This document shows positions 26,640 to 34,886 of a stretch of 64,000 nt of DNA, in pieces (positions within the stretch are counted from its first letter, which is position 1; the number at the start of each line of letters is the position of its first letter). Under the pieces are notes generated by a model. It had not been told where the DNA came from and did no database searches. It saw only the letters and a list, made by a program, of their open reading frames with translations. Position numbers and translations under genes: made by a program. Source of the DNA: Streptomyces nodosus (GTDB lineage: Bacteria > Actinomycetota > Actinomycetes > Streptomycetales > Streptomycetaceae); contig NZ_CP023747.1 in the NCBI RefSeq assembly GCF_008704995.1, positions 434,001 to 498,000 of the forward strand, given 5' to 3'.

Positions 26640-26653
26640 GCACCCAAGGGTGC
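26640..26653 (-). promoter_or_regulatory. Hairpin between leader peptide and permease gene
   Basis: GCACCC-TT-GGGTGC forms a perfect 6-bp stem in the leader RNA. A second short stem (GCGTC-GCT-GACGC) lies nearer the leader stop codon. No U-run follows, so the mechanism, if real, would more likely be Rho-dependent or translational than intrinsic termination. The assignment rests on position only. Confidence 0.3.
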
Positions 26654-26729
26654 GACAGGAGACGGCGCCGTCGAAAGACGACACCGGCTGGTGGGGCGCG
26701 TCAGCGACGCGGGATCAAGCGATCAGCGA

Positions 26730-26801
26730 TCAGCGACAACACGAAGCCGGGCGTCGGCACAGGTCGATGACCAGGCGTCGCACCAAAGGCTTGTGATTCA
26801 T
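26730..26801 (-). CDS. Putative cysteine-sensing leader peptide (23 aa)
   Basis: A short open frame starts with the ATG at 26801 and ends in a TGA at 26730. Its C-terminal part reads LVRRLVIDLCRRPASCCR. This follows the pattern of actinobacterial sulfur-gene leader peptides (LV-R--VDL-R-AS--C), ending in adjacent Cys codons. A strong promoter places the transcript start at or next to the ATG. Ribosome stalling at the three Cys codons under cysteine shortage would signal sulfur need and favour expression of the downstream importer and dioxygenase. Regulation is inferred from the pattern and position; the reading frame itself is plain in the sequence. Confidence 0.8.
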   Translation of the reverse strand: MNHKPLVRRLVIDLCRRPASCCR

Positions 26802-26807
26802 GGGGCT

Positions 26808-26836
26808 GTTATACAGCAGCCGCCGTTCTCCACCAA
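26808..26836 (-). promoter_or_regulatory. Promoter of the organosulfur operon
   Basis: On the minus strand TTGGTG (26836-26831) and TATAAC (26813-26808) are separated by exactly 17 bases. The -10 ends 6 bases before the leader ATG, so the first transcribed base should be at or beside that ATG: a leaderless start for the leader peptide. Confidence 0.7.
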
Positions 26837-26910
26837 GAGCCGTCCACTTTCTGGAACCTGGATTCAAGGCAAGCTTGCTGTCGAAGTGACGGTGACGACC
26901 GTGATGCCCG

Positions 26911-27396
26911 TCAGCACTTGTCGTCGACGAGTTCGTCGAAGTCCTTGGTGCTCATGGCCCGGCCGTCGGCCCAGACCTGGCCCGGCCGGAGGGAGGCGAG
27001 GTCATCGGCGGTGAAGTAGACATGTGCCATGTAACCGCCGGACCCGTGGAAGGCCAGCGCATAGGTCCGTCCGGGCAGCAGTGCCTGTCTGCCGAAGGTT
27101 TGCACGCGCCATTCGGGTGGTGGGAAGAAGATCGGGAAGACGACACCTCCACGGTTTGTCGCTCCCCATGCCTCCCATCCGCTGTCGTCTTCGAGCGCGG
27201 CTTCGCCTTCTTCAGGTGTCCAGCTCCCCAGACGCATCCCAGAAAGCGTCTCGCCCCCGTCACACGGCCGTAGTTCGGCCACCGACTGCCTGTGGCCCCC
27301 GTTTCGCACCGCCACGAGCGGCAGGTCGGGAGGGCTGCACCCACTCACCATGGTGAGACCCAACGCCAGGCACACCGCCCCGCCCACACGTCTCAT
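26911..27396 (-). CDS. Putative lipoprotein, 161 aa
   Basis: Family not recognised. A lipoprotein signal (MRRVGGAVCLALGLTMVSGC) precedes a small extracellular domain with VFPIFFPPPEWRVQTFG and a C-terminal DELVDDKC. Cysteines at the start and end of the mature domain could pair. The ATG at 27396 has GGGGGAG about 6 bases ahead. It shares the strand of the sulfur operon but lies upstream of that operon's promoter, so it is probably a separate unit. Confidence 0.72.
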   Translation of the reverse strand: MRRVGGAVCLALGLTMVSGCSPPDLPLVAVRNGGHRQSVAELRPCDGGETLSGMRLGSWTPEEGEAALEDDSGWEAWGATNRGGVVFPIFFPPPEWRVQTFGRQALLPGRTYALAFHGSGGYMAHVYFTADDLASLRPGQVWADGRAMSTKDFDELVDDKC

Positions 27397-27500
27397 TCCG
27401 GCTCCCCCTCGGATGCTGACCTCTAGGGTTGGGTCTGCCTGGGGAGGAGTCGAGTTCCGTACGATCTCGGTTCGGACTCGTGTGCGGGCCGGGCGCACTC

Positions 27501-28067
27501 CTAGAGCCTTGCGACGAAGTCGGGCTCTGTCGTGTCGGTAAGCCGCGGGTCAGCACTTCCACCGGTCGCGGAAAGGACACCCCTGAGCATCCGGACGAGC
27601 TTGAGCAGACCGCTCGGCCTGCGCCTGTCCACCCCCGCGACCAATTGCTTGAGAACGCTCAGCTGATCGAAGTAGATCCGCTCGGTCACGAGGTTCTCGT
27701 TCTCGTCGAAGATGAAGTACGCGTTCATGCGCGTGCGATGAGTGGCGCCGGTCGGCGGGATCTTACCGAGGGGGCCGAGGTGTGTGCCCAGAAGCCAGAA
27801 CTCCACAATGACGGCGTCGACGCTATGACGGAACGCGATGATTTCGTGACGTTGATCAGGAAACGCGACGCGCGTTTCGTCGTAGTACGCGCGCACTTCG
27901 GCATCGCCGTCGTGTACCTGCATCGATGCGATGAGTTCGTAGTGCGGGTGCGGAAAAGTGGACAGAGTGGCGTCCCAGTCCTGTGCGACCTCGTCACGGA
28001 AGTGGTCGAGAACGAGCTTCTCCCGGGCCCGAAGCACGGACTCATCGGGAAGTATGAACCGATTCAC
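27501..28067 (-). CDS. SnoaL-like/NTF2-fold protein
   Basis: A 188-residue protein with an NTF2-like cone fold: an initial helix (DESVLRAREKLVLDHFRDEVAQDWDATL), the PHPHYELIAS segment, then strands ending RMNAYFIFDENENLVTERIYFD. Such folds serve as polyketide cyclases, isomerases or ester cyclases; catalytic residues cannot be assigned from sequence alone. I chose the GTG at 28067, which has GGAGAG 8 bases ahead, over the GTG at 28076. It follows the reductase gene on the same strand after about 195 bases. Confidence 0.7.
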   Translation of the reverse strand: MNRFILPDESVLRAREKLVLDHFRDEVAQDWDATLSTFPHPHYELIASMQVHDGDAEVRAYYDETRVAFPDQRHEIIAFRHSVDAVIVEFWLLGTHLGPLGKIPPTGATHRTRMNAYFIFDENENLVTERIYFDQLSVLKQLVAGVDRRRPSGLLKLVRMLRGVLSATGGSADPRLTDTTEPDFVARL

Positions 28068-28262
28068 GGTGGTCACTCTCCGCCTCGCATTGATCAGAAC
28101 ATGGGGGCTAAACGTTAGTTCATTTACAGGTCCCCCTGAGTGCCCGTCAGCTGACGTCGGCAATGACGCCACGCCTGGCACGATGAGATTCAACGCCGGA
28201 CGACACCAGTGGTGAAGTGGTGTGGCTCACACGCTCGTTGCCGTGACTCGGGCTCCCGGTGG

Positions 28263-29243
28263 TCAGCTCTGCAGGTCGATGAGGATCTTCCCCGCATGTC
28301 CGGCTGCCGGGTTTGTCAGGTGACCCGTGAGGTCGCTGAGCCCGACGCGTTTTCCGACGGCCGTGCGCAGGCGTCCGTGGCGCAGCCCCTCGAAGACCGG
28401 TGCGAACAGCCCGGACAGGTGCTGCCCGCCGTCCTTGTGGACGGTGTCACGCAGACGGAAGAGCTCCACCCGTACGTCCCTCCGGCCGGTGAGGCACTCC
28501 ACCGAGAGCGGCGTTCCCGACAGCAGGCCGTAGTGGACGAACACGCCGTCGGCGGCCGTCAGCGTGAACACCTCCTCGCCTACGCCGCCACCGACACAGT
28601 CGAAGGCCACGTCGACCCCTTCAGGACCGATCACTGCCCGCAGCCGTTCGCGCCACCCGGGCTCGTTGGTCCGGATCACGGCCCGCCACCGGGACGGCTC
28701 GGCCACCCTCCGCCCCGGCGTTCCCCGCACGACCCCGACGGGTGTGACACCACGATCGGTCAGGAGTTCCGCCAGGTGCCGGGCGATGGCCGATGTCGCC
28801 GCTGTGACCACCACATTCCGCACGCCCGGTGGGCAGAACCGCTCGATCATCGTCACGGCCGTCAAGGGGTTGATGTAGGCGAAGCAGGCCACCTCATCGG
28901 GAAGGTCGTCCGGTACAGGAACACACCAGGAGTAGTGGAGTCGCTTGTACTGCTGCCAGGCCCCGGGGGACCCCAGCGGCAGGACTCGCCGGCCCACTGC
29001 CGCAGCAGGCACCCCCGGACCGGCAGCGTCGATCACACCGACGCCCTCGAACCCCGGGACCATGGGAAACGACGTCCGCGACCCGTAGGCACCCGAGACA
29101 GTGACCTCGTCCGACGGGTTGACGGTCGACGCGACCATACGCACCACGACCTCACCCCTACCGGGAGCCGCAGGCCCGTCCACATCACGTAGGGCCAGGA
29201 CCTCGGCGAGTGGTCCGGGCGAATCGGCAACAGCTGCCAGCAT
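28263..29243 (-). CDS. MDR-family NAD(P)H-dependent reductase (quinone/enoyl reductase-like)
   Basis: A 326-residue medium-chain reductase. The N-terminal GroES-like part has STVNPSDEVTVSGAYGSR and FPMVPGFEGVGVIDAAG; the nucleotide-binding part is the VVVTAATSAIARHLAELL segment, whose AxxSAxxR pattern recalls mitochondrial enoyl reductase (ETR/MECR) proteins. No zinc ligands are evident. The ATG at 29243 has AGGGAGG 6 bases ahead. It lies 93 bases behind the SnoaL-like gene at 29337 and may belong to the same transcript. Confidence 0.85.
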   Translation of the reverse strand: MLAAVADSPGPLAEVLALRDVDGPAAPGRGEVVVRMVASTVNPSDEVTVSGAYGSRTSFPMVPGFEGVGVIDAAGPGVPAAAVGRRVLPLGSPGAWQQYKRLHYSWCVPVPDDLPDEVACFAYINPLTAVTMIERFCPPGVRNVVVTAATSAIARHLAELLTDRGVTPVGVVRGTPGRRVAEPSRWRAVIRTNEPGWRERLRAVIGPEGVDVAFDCVGGGVGEEVFTLTAADGVFVHYGLLSGTPLSVECLTGRRDVRVELFRLRDTVHKDGGQHLSGLFAPVFEGLRHGRLRTAVGKRVGLSDLTGHLTNPAAGHAGKILIDLQS

Positions 29244-29336
29244 CCACAGCCTCCCTACCGTGCACCCGCCGTCAAGACACCTCATCCTACGAGCGGACTT
29301 CGACGGCACGAACTCGGCGGCCGGGGCTCGACCGGG

Positions 29337-29804
29337 TCAGGCGGCGGAGGGTCGGGTCTCGGTCCAGTCGACCATCAGTCTGCGTACCGCGAACAGCCAC
29401 CCGCCGTCCTGCTTGACGAGTTCGTCGAGATAGCGGATAGAGGCGATCATCAGCCTACGCTGCCCGTCCTCACCCACCGACAGGTGATGCGCCAGGCAAT
29501 AGCTCTCGGCCGTCGCCCGGGCTCCGTCCAGCGAGACCGTGCTCTGCCCGTTGAAGTGAGTGGTGGTCTCGTACGTGTTCAGATTGTCGAAGACCGGGGC
29601 CAGCGAGTCGCGGCCGTGCAGCTCCTGAGTCGGCTCGGCAGCCGTGGCGTCCATGAACACGAGGAAGCGGGTGTCGGGGGTGAAGAGCGCCATCTGGCCC
29701 TTCGCGTCGCGGCGGTCCGCGCAATGGGCGTAGGCGTCGATCAGTTCACGGATGGCCAGCCGGTCGGCGGCTTCCTGGGGGGAGACAGCGGAATGAGAAG
29801 CCAT
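29337..29804 (-). CDS. SnoaL-like/NTF2-fold protein
   Basis: A 155-residue member of the SnoaL_4 type of NTF2-like proteins. The opening helix AADRLAIRELIDAYAHCADRRD, with its Tyr-x-x-Cys/Ala-Asp pattern, is characteristic; DTRFLVFMDATA and HFNGQSTVSLDG follow. Relatives include hydroxylating-dioxygenase beta-like subunits, dehydratases and isomerases. The ATG at 29804 has GAGGAA 7 bases ahead. It lies 72 bases behind the NAD(P)-binding protein gene and probably shares its TetR-controlled promoter. Confidence 0.8.
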   Translation of the reverse strand: MASHSAVSPQEAADRLAIRELIDAYAHCADRRDAKGQMALFTPDTRFLVFMDATAAEPTQELHGRDSLAPVFDNLNTYETTTHFNGQSTVSLDGARATAESYCLAHHLSVGEDGQRRLMIASIRYLDELVKQDGGWLFAVRRLMVDWTETRPSAA

Positions 29805-29876
29805 GTCGTTCTTCCTCAGGTGATTGTGTGACGAGTGCATACATGGGTCGTGTCGCCGTGATGGTGAGACGGTCGA

Positions 29877-30569
29877 TCACCCGGCCTTCTCGGCGGTCCC
29901 GCTCCCGCCGCCCAGCCGGTTGATGTCCGGGCTGTACAGGATCCGCTGCTCGACCGCTCCGGGACGGGTGACGGCGAGCATGGCGCGGCCGATGTGTTCG
30001 GTCGTTGTGGTGTGGCGGGGAGCGAGGCGGTGCAGCAGCGGGTAGAGCCAGGAGGTGAGGGCGTAGAGCACCCGGTACGACGGCGTCCTGGAGACTGCTC
30101 CGTGGTGGGGGCGGATATAGGCGGGGCGGAACATGTACGCGTCCATCGGCATGGCCAGCAGGGCGTTCTCGGTGCGGCCCTTGACGCGGCCCCACATGGT
30201 CCGGCCCTGTTCGCTGCTGTCGGTGCCCTCTCCCGAGACGTAGGTGAAGGTCAGTCCGGGGTTGGACACGGACACGGCACGTGCGGCGGCGAGGGCGTAG
30301 TCGTAGGTGATGCGGGTGTACTCGGCCTCGCTACGGCCGGCGGAGGAGATGCCGAGGCAGTAGAAGCAGGCGTCGTGACCGGCCAGTTGTTCGGAGATGG
30401 CGGACAGGTCGGTGAAGTCCTGATGGATGACTTCCTGCAGCTTGGGATGGCTGACGCCCAGCGGGTTGCGGACCACCACCAGGACACGCGTGACGGCGGG
30501 GTCGAGGAGACAGGCGCGCAGTACGCCCTGTCCGACCATGCCGGACGCACCGAAGAGGACGACTTTCAC
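29877..30569 (-). CDS. NAD(P)-binding atypical SDR (NmrA/HTATIP2-like)
   Basis: A 230-residue Rossmann protein. The dinucleotide motif is VKVVLFGASGMVGQGVLRAC at the very N-terminus, followed by RVLVVVRNP and DACFYCLGISS. The TYVSGEGTDSSEQG region replaces the usual catalytic Tyr-Lys pair, as in atypical SDRs that act as redox sensors or reductases. The GTG at 30569 has GGAG 7 bases ahead. It is divergent from a TetR gene and next to that gene's likely operator, so it is probably the first gene of the regulated unit. Confidence 0.85.
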   Translation of the reverse strand: MKVVLFGASGMVGQGVLRACLLDPAVTRVLVVVRNPLGVSHPKLQEVIHQDFTDLSAISEQLAGHDACFYCLGISSAGRSEAEYTRITYDYALAAARAVSVSNPGLTFTYVSGEGTDSSEQGRTMWGRVKGRTENALLAMPMDAYMFRPAYIRPHHGAVSRTPSYRVLYALTSWLYPLLHRLAPRHTTTTEHIGRAMLAVTRPGAVEQRILYSPDINRLGGGSGTAEKAG

Positions 30570-30624
30570 GGGCAGACTCCAGGTAGTAGAGGGTGCAGGT
30601 TCAGGTCCGTGGCGCCGCATTCAC

Positions 30625-30643
30625 TCTAACCATGAAAGTTAGA
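30625..30643. promoter_or_regulatory. TetR-type operator between the SDR and TetR genes
   Basis: TCTAAC (30625-30630) and GTTAGA (30638-30643) form a perfect 6-7-6 inverted repeat between the divergent genes at 30569 and 30704. CTAACTTTCATGGTTAG-like sites are common before TetR/SDR pairs. Confidence 0.6.
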
Positions 30644-30703
30644 CGGATCCAAAAATGCACTCGTCCAGGAAGTGGGACGTACGATGGGCTCGTGGGAGGA
30701 ACC

Positions 30704-31276
30704 ATGAACCTGCGCGAGCGCAAAAAACTGGCGACCTGGCGCGCCATCCGGTCCGCCGCCCTACGGCTCTTCGACGAGCAGGGCTACGAGGCCACGACGG
30801 TCGAGCAGATCGCGGCAGCGGCGAATGTCTCGCGCGCCACCTTCTTCAACTACTTCGCCGGCAAGGATGCCGCGGTCCTGGATCAGGATCCCGAGGAGCG
30901 GCTCAACTGGCAGGCCCTGATGGACGACCGTCCTGCGGACGAACCACTCTGGGACTCGCTCACCGCGATCCTGACGGGGTTCTGCGAGAGCCTGCGCGAC
31001 CGCATGCCGCTGCAGCGTCGTCTCAAGGCGCAGTCGCCCGCCTTCGCACAGTCGGCCCAGAGGTTCGGCGAGCAGTTCTTCAATGATCTGAGGCACTGGG
31101 TGGAGTCCCGCGTCACCGGCTCCGACGACCTGACTCCCATCCTGCAGCTGAACCTCGCGCTGGCCGCCACGATCACCGCCTATCAGACCTGGCCTGCGGA
31201 AGAGTCCTTCGACGGGTACCTGCGACGCCTGCACCTCTGTTTCCGCCAGGCGGGCCCCGTCACGCCCCTCACCTAA
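30704..31276 (+). CDS. TetR-family repressor
   Basis: A 190-residue regulator with an N-terminal helix-turn-helix (FDEQGYEATTVEQIAAAANVSRATFFNYFAGKDAAVL, about residues 25-61) and a divergent ligand domain. The ATG at 30704 follows GGAGGA closely. It reads away from the SDR/SnoaL/MDR genes, with an inverted repeat in the gap, so it probably represses both itself and that operon. The inducer is unknown. Confidence 0.9.
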   Translation: MNLRERKKLATWRAIRSAALRLFDEQGYEATTVEQIAAAANVSRATFFNYFAGKDAAVLDQDPEERLNWQALMDDRPADEPLWDSLTAILTGFCESLRDRMPLQRRLKAQSPAFAQSAQRFGEQFFNDLRHWVESRVTGSDDLTPILQLNLALAATITAYQTWPAEESFDGYLRRLHLCFRQAGPVTPLT

Positions 31277-31432
31277 CACATCCACCGCACCGCTGCGTCC
31301 GCCGTGACCCGGCTTCCGCTCGGCCTCGGCCCCCGGGCACCCGAATGGGGGACCATCGGCGGCCCGTCGCACCCGGCACCGGCCGACGGCGCGAAACCAT
31401 CCGAGGGTGACCCCACCGGAAGCGGGAGCCCC

Positions 31433-32806
31433 ATGCGGACCTCGATCGTCGTGTTCACCTGCGATCTGCGACTGTCGGACCACCCGCCGCTGCGCGCGGC
31501 CCTGCGGGGAGGACGCCGGGTGGTACCGCTGTTCGTACGTGACCGGTCCGTGGACGCAGCGGGTTTCGCCGCGCCGAACCGGCTCGCCTTCCTCGCCGAC
31601 TGCCTGGGGGACCTGGACGCGCGGCTACGGCAACGGGGCGGCCGACTGGTGCTACGCGAGGGCGAAACGGTCATGGAGGTGTGCCGGGTGGCCACCGAGG
31701 CGGACGCCGAGGAGGTGCACATGGCGGGCGATGTGAGTGCCTTCGCGATCGCGCGCGAACGGCGGCTGCGCCGGGCGCTGGAGGCCGAGGGGCGGCGTCT
31801 GTATGTGCACGACACGGTGAGCACCGCCGTGGCGCCGGGCGCGGTGACGCCGGCCTCCTCCGACCACTTCGCGGTGTTCACCCCGTACTACCGGCGCTGG
31901 TCCGCCCAGGGCCTGCGGGACGTGCTGGACGCACCGCGCGCGATCACCGTGCCGGAGGAGGTGGGCTCCGCTTCGCTGCCGGAGCGCGGCGAGGTGAGCG
32001 GCGTGTCGCCGGGGCTGTGCGCGGGCGGCGAGACGGAGGGGCGGCGCAGGCTCGCCGCGTGGCTGCGCTCCGGCGTGGACGCCTATGCGGAACGGCACGA
32101 CGACCTGGCGGGCGACGCCACCTCCCGGCTCTCCCCCCACCTTCACTTCGGCACACTGTCGCCGGTCGAGGTGGTGTACCGGGCCGGCAGGGCCGGCGGC
32201 GCGGGGGCGGAGGCGTTCGTACGGCAGATCGCCTGGCGCGACTTCAACCGTCAGGTGCTCGCCGCACGCCCCGACGCCGCCGTACGCGACTACCGCACCC
32301 GCCACGACCGGTGGCGCCGGGGGAAGCGGGCGGAGGCGGATGCCGAGGCGTGGCGGGATGGCCGCACCGGCTATCCGGTGGTGGACGCGGCGATGCGGCA
32401 GCTGCGCCAGGAGGGCTGGATGCACAACCGGGGCCGGCTGCTGGCGGCGAGCTTCCTCACCAAGACGCTGTACATCGACTGGCGGGTGGGCGCCCGGCAC
32501 TTCCTGGACCTGCTGGTCGACGGCGACGTGGCGAACAATCAGCTGAACTGGCAGTGGATGGCCGGTACGGGCACCGACACCCGGCCCAACCGGGTGCTCA
32601 ACCCCGTCGCCCAGGGCAAGCGATACGACCCGGACGGATCCTATGTGCGGCGCTGGGTGGAGGAACTGGCGGACGTGAAGGGGGCCGTCGTGCACGAGCC
32701 GTGGAGACTTCCGGCGCAGGAGCGCTCGAGGACCGGTTACCCCGAGCCGGTGGTGTCCCTGGCGGAGGGCTTGGCCCGCTTCAAGCAGGCCCGGGATCGC
32801 GCTTGA
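31433..32806 (+). CDS. phr: Deoxyribodipyrimidine photolyase (class I CPD type)
   Basis: A 457-residue flavoenzyme repairing UV pyrimidine dimers with light. The N-terminal antenna-binding Rossmann domain starts IVVFTCDLRLSDHPPLRAAL. The C-terminal FAD domain has the typical set: SRLSPHLHFGTLSP, FVRQIAWRDFNRQVL, GWMHNRGRLLAASFLTK and NNQLNWQWMAGTGTD. Length is normal. The ATG at 31433 has GGGAG 4-5 bases ahead. The next gene on the strand encodes an SDR-DUF2867 protein, 161 bases away. In Streptomyces phr genes often sit near light-induced carotenoid genes, but none are visible here. Confidence 0.95.
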   Translation: MRTSIVVFTCDLRLSDHPPLRAALRGGRRVVPLFVRDRSVDAAGFAAPNRLAFLADCLGDLDARLRQRGGRLVLREGETVMEVCRVATEADAEEVHMAGDVSAFAIARERRLRRALEAEGRRLYVHDTVSTAVAPGAVTPASSDHFAVFTPYYRRWSAQGLRDVLDAPRAITVPEEVGSASLPERGEVSGVSPGLCAGGETEGRRRLAAWLRSGVDAYAERHDDLAGDATSRLSPHLHFGTLSPVEVVYRAGRAGGAGAEAFVRQIAWRDFNRQVLAARPDAAVRDYRTRHDRWRRGKRAEADAEAWRDGRTGYPVVDAAMRQLRQEGWMHNRGRLLAASFLTKTLYIDWRVGARHFLDLLVDGDVANNQLNWQWMAGTGTDTRPNRVLNPVAQGKRYDPDGSYVRRWVEELADVKGAVVHEPWRLPAQERSRTGYPEPVVSLAEGLARFKQARDRA

Positions 32807-32967
32807 GGTCCGGCGGGGAGGGCATTCGCCGGGGACGACCAGGACGGCTGCCAGGACGGCGGTCAGGGCGACGCGCGAGCAGCTCGTACCGGGGTACTCG
32901 CAGGTCGCGGCCGGGCCGCATCCACGTGCGGTGCGACGGCCGAATGTCCCCCGGGAGAGGAGAGGCC

Positions 32968-34527
32968 ATGGAGACGACGGCCGACCGGCCGCTGTGCCTG
33001 GTGACCGGGGCCAGCGGCTATATCGGCGGGCGGCTGGTGCCCGAACTGCTCGCCGCCGGATTCCGGGTTCGCTGCCTGGCCCGCTCTCCCGGGAAACTGC
33101 GCGACCACCCCTGGGCCGACCAGGTGGAGGTGGTCCGTGGGGACGTCACCGACCCCGCCTCGGTCGGGGCCGCGATGCGGGAGGTCGCCGTGGCCTACTA
33201 CCTGGTGCACGCGATCGGCACCGGACGCGGCTTCGAGGACACGGACCGCGAGAGCGCCCGTGTCTTCGGCGCGCAGGCCGCCGACACCGGCGTGCGCCGC
33301 ATCGTCTACCTCGGCGGGCTGGCCCCGGCCGGGGTACCCGAGCGGGAACTGTCGCCTCATCTGCGCTCCCGGTCCGAGGTCGGGCGCATCCTGTTGGAGA
33401 GCGGGGTGCCCACGACGGTGCTGCGCGCCGCAGTGATCATCGGCTCAGGCTCGGCGTCCTTCGAGATGCTGCGCTACCTGACCGAGCGGCTGCCGGTGAT
33501 GGTCACACCGACCTGGGTGCGCACCCGCATCCAGCCGGTGGCGGTCCGGGACGTGCTGCGCCTGCTGGTGGGCAGCGCCCAGATGCCTTCGGATGTGAAC
33601 CGCACCTTCGATGTCGGCGGGCCCGACGTGCTGACGTACCAGGACATGATGGTCCGCTACGCGGCGGTCGCCGGGCTGCCCCGCCGGGTCATCCTGCCGG
33701 TGCCGGTGCTGACCCCCCGCCTGTCCAGCTACTGGGTCGGTCTGGTCACCCCGGTCCCCGCGTCCATCGCCCGGCCGCTGACGGAGTCGCTGCGGCACGA
33801 GGTGGTGTGCCGGGAGAACGACATCACCCGGTACGTTCCCGACCCGCCCGGCCACCCCATCGGTTTCGACGAGGCGGTACGGCTTGCGCTCAAGCGCGTA
33901 CAGGATGCGGAAGTCGCCACCCGCTGGTCCTCCGCCTCGGTACCCGGCGCCCCCAGCGACCCGCTACCCACCGACCCCGACTGGGCGGGCGGAAGCCTCT
34001 ACACCGACCTACGGGAACGCACGGTCGACGCCCCACCCGAGGCCCTGTGGCGGGTGATCGAGGGCATCGGCGGGGAGAACGGCTGGTACTCCTTCCCTCT
34101 GGCCTGGTCCGTGCGGGGCATCGCCGACCGGCTCGTGGGAGGCGTGGGAATGCGCCGCGGACGCCGGGACGCGCACCGGCTGCGCGTGGGCGACTCGGTG
34201 GACTTCTGGCGGGTGGAGGAGATCGAGCCGGGCCGGCTGCTGCGGCTGCGCGCGGAAATGCGGCTGCCCGGACTGGCCTGGCTGGAGATGCGCGCCGGCG
34301 TCGACGACAGGGGGCGGACCCGCTACCGCCAGCGCGCCCTGTTCCACCCGCACGGACTGCTCGGCCAGGCCTACTGGTGGAGCGTCTCCCCCTTCCACGC
34401 CGTCGTCTTCGGCGGCATGGCCCGCAACATCGCCCGCACGGCCGAGCAGGCGGGCGGTCACGGCCCGGGGCACGGGGCGCCCTCCGCCGACCGCACGGCC
34501 TCGCCGACGGTCCGACCGACCAGGTGA
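32968..34527 (+). CDS. SDR oxidoreductase with DUF2867 domain
   Basis: A 519-residue two-domain protein. The N-terminal half is an atypical SDR/NmrA domain (CLVTGASGYIGGRLVPELL at residues 10-28, YYLVHAIGTGRGFEDTDRE, RIVYLGGLAP). From about residue 340 on it has the DUF2867 domain (SLYTDLRERTVDAPPEALWR ... LLRLRAEMRLPGLAWLEMRA). The exact reaction is unknown; relatives are called nucleoside-diphosphate-sugar epimerases. The ATG at 32968 has GAGGAGAGG directly ahead; an in-frame ATG at 32944 is less likely. It probably shares a transcript or stimulus with the photolyase gene upstream. Confidence 0.87.
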   Translation: METTADRPLCLVTGASGYIGGRLVPELLAAGFRVRCLARSPGKLRDHPWADQVEVVRGDVTDPASVGAAMREVAVAYYLVHAIGTGRGFEDTDRESARVFGAQAADTGVRRIVYLGGLAPAGVPERELSPHLRSRSEVGRILLESGVPTTVLRAAVIIGSGSASFEMLRYLTERLPVMVTPTWVRTRIQPVAVRDVLRLLVGSAQMPSDVNRTFDVGGPDVLTYQDMMVRYAAVAGLPRRVILPVPVLTPRLSSYWVGLVTPVPASIARPLTESLRHEVVCRENDITRYVPDPPGHPIGFDEAVRLALKRVQDAEVATRWSSASVPGAPSDPLPTDPDWAGGSLYTDLRERTVDAPPEALWRVIEGIGGENGWYSFPLAWSVRGIADRLVGGVGMRRGRRDAHRLRVGDSVDFWRVEEIEPGRLLRLRAEMRLPGLAWLEMRAGVDDRGRTRYRQRALFHPHGLLGQAYWWSVSPFHAVVFGGMARNIARTAEQAGGHGPGHGAPSADRTASPTVRPTR

Positions 34528-34886
34528 GCCCCGGCCTCCCCCGTCCCCGGTCCTGCCACCGCGGAGGCGGCAGCATGCTGCATGCACAGGACTCCTCCAC
34601 CGTATGCATGGATACGGCGACGGCGACGTCCGCCTCCCCCCGACACCGGTCAGGGTGCAGTGGGCCGTCCGAAGGTCCGGAGTTCGCCCATCGGACCCTC
34701 CATTCCTTAATCATCTGCTTGCATTTCGTAGCGGTCGGTTCAGGGGATGCAGCGGCGGAGGAAGTACCAGGGCCCGCTTCGTGCGCGTGCCCGGCGCCGG
34801 AGCCGATCAGTTGCGGGGGCTGGGCCGACCGTGTGCGCGTTGCCCGCTAGCATCCCTGGCCATGGGGTGGCGGGGGTGGCGGCTGG
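34528..34886. other. 359-base stretch with no supported gene
   Basis: No frame here has family resemblance. The sequence is unusually AT-rich around 34690-34740 (CTTAATCATCTGCTTGCATTTCG). It may contain the lost 5' part of the broken gene that follows. Confidence 0.45.

Noticed and set aside
31681-32967. An upstream extension of the SDR-DUF2867 frame through the photolyase gene
   Set aside because: The extension is an out-of-frame reading of the photolyase; the ribosome site and the Rossmann start point to 32968.
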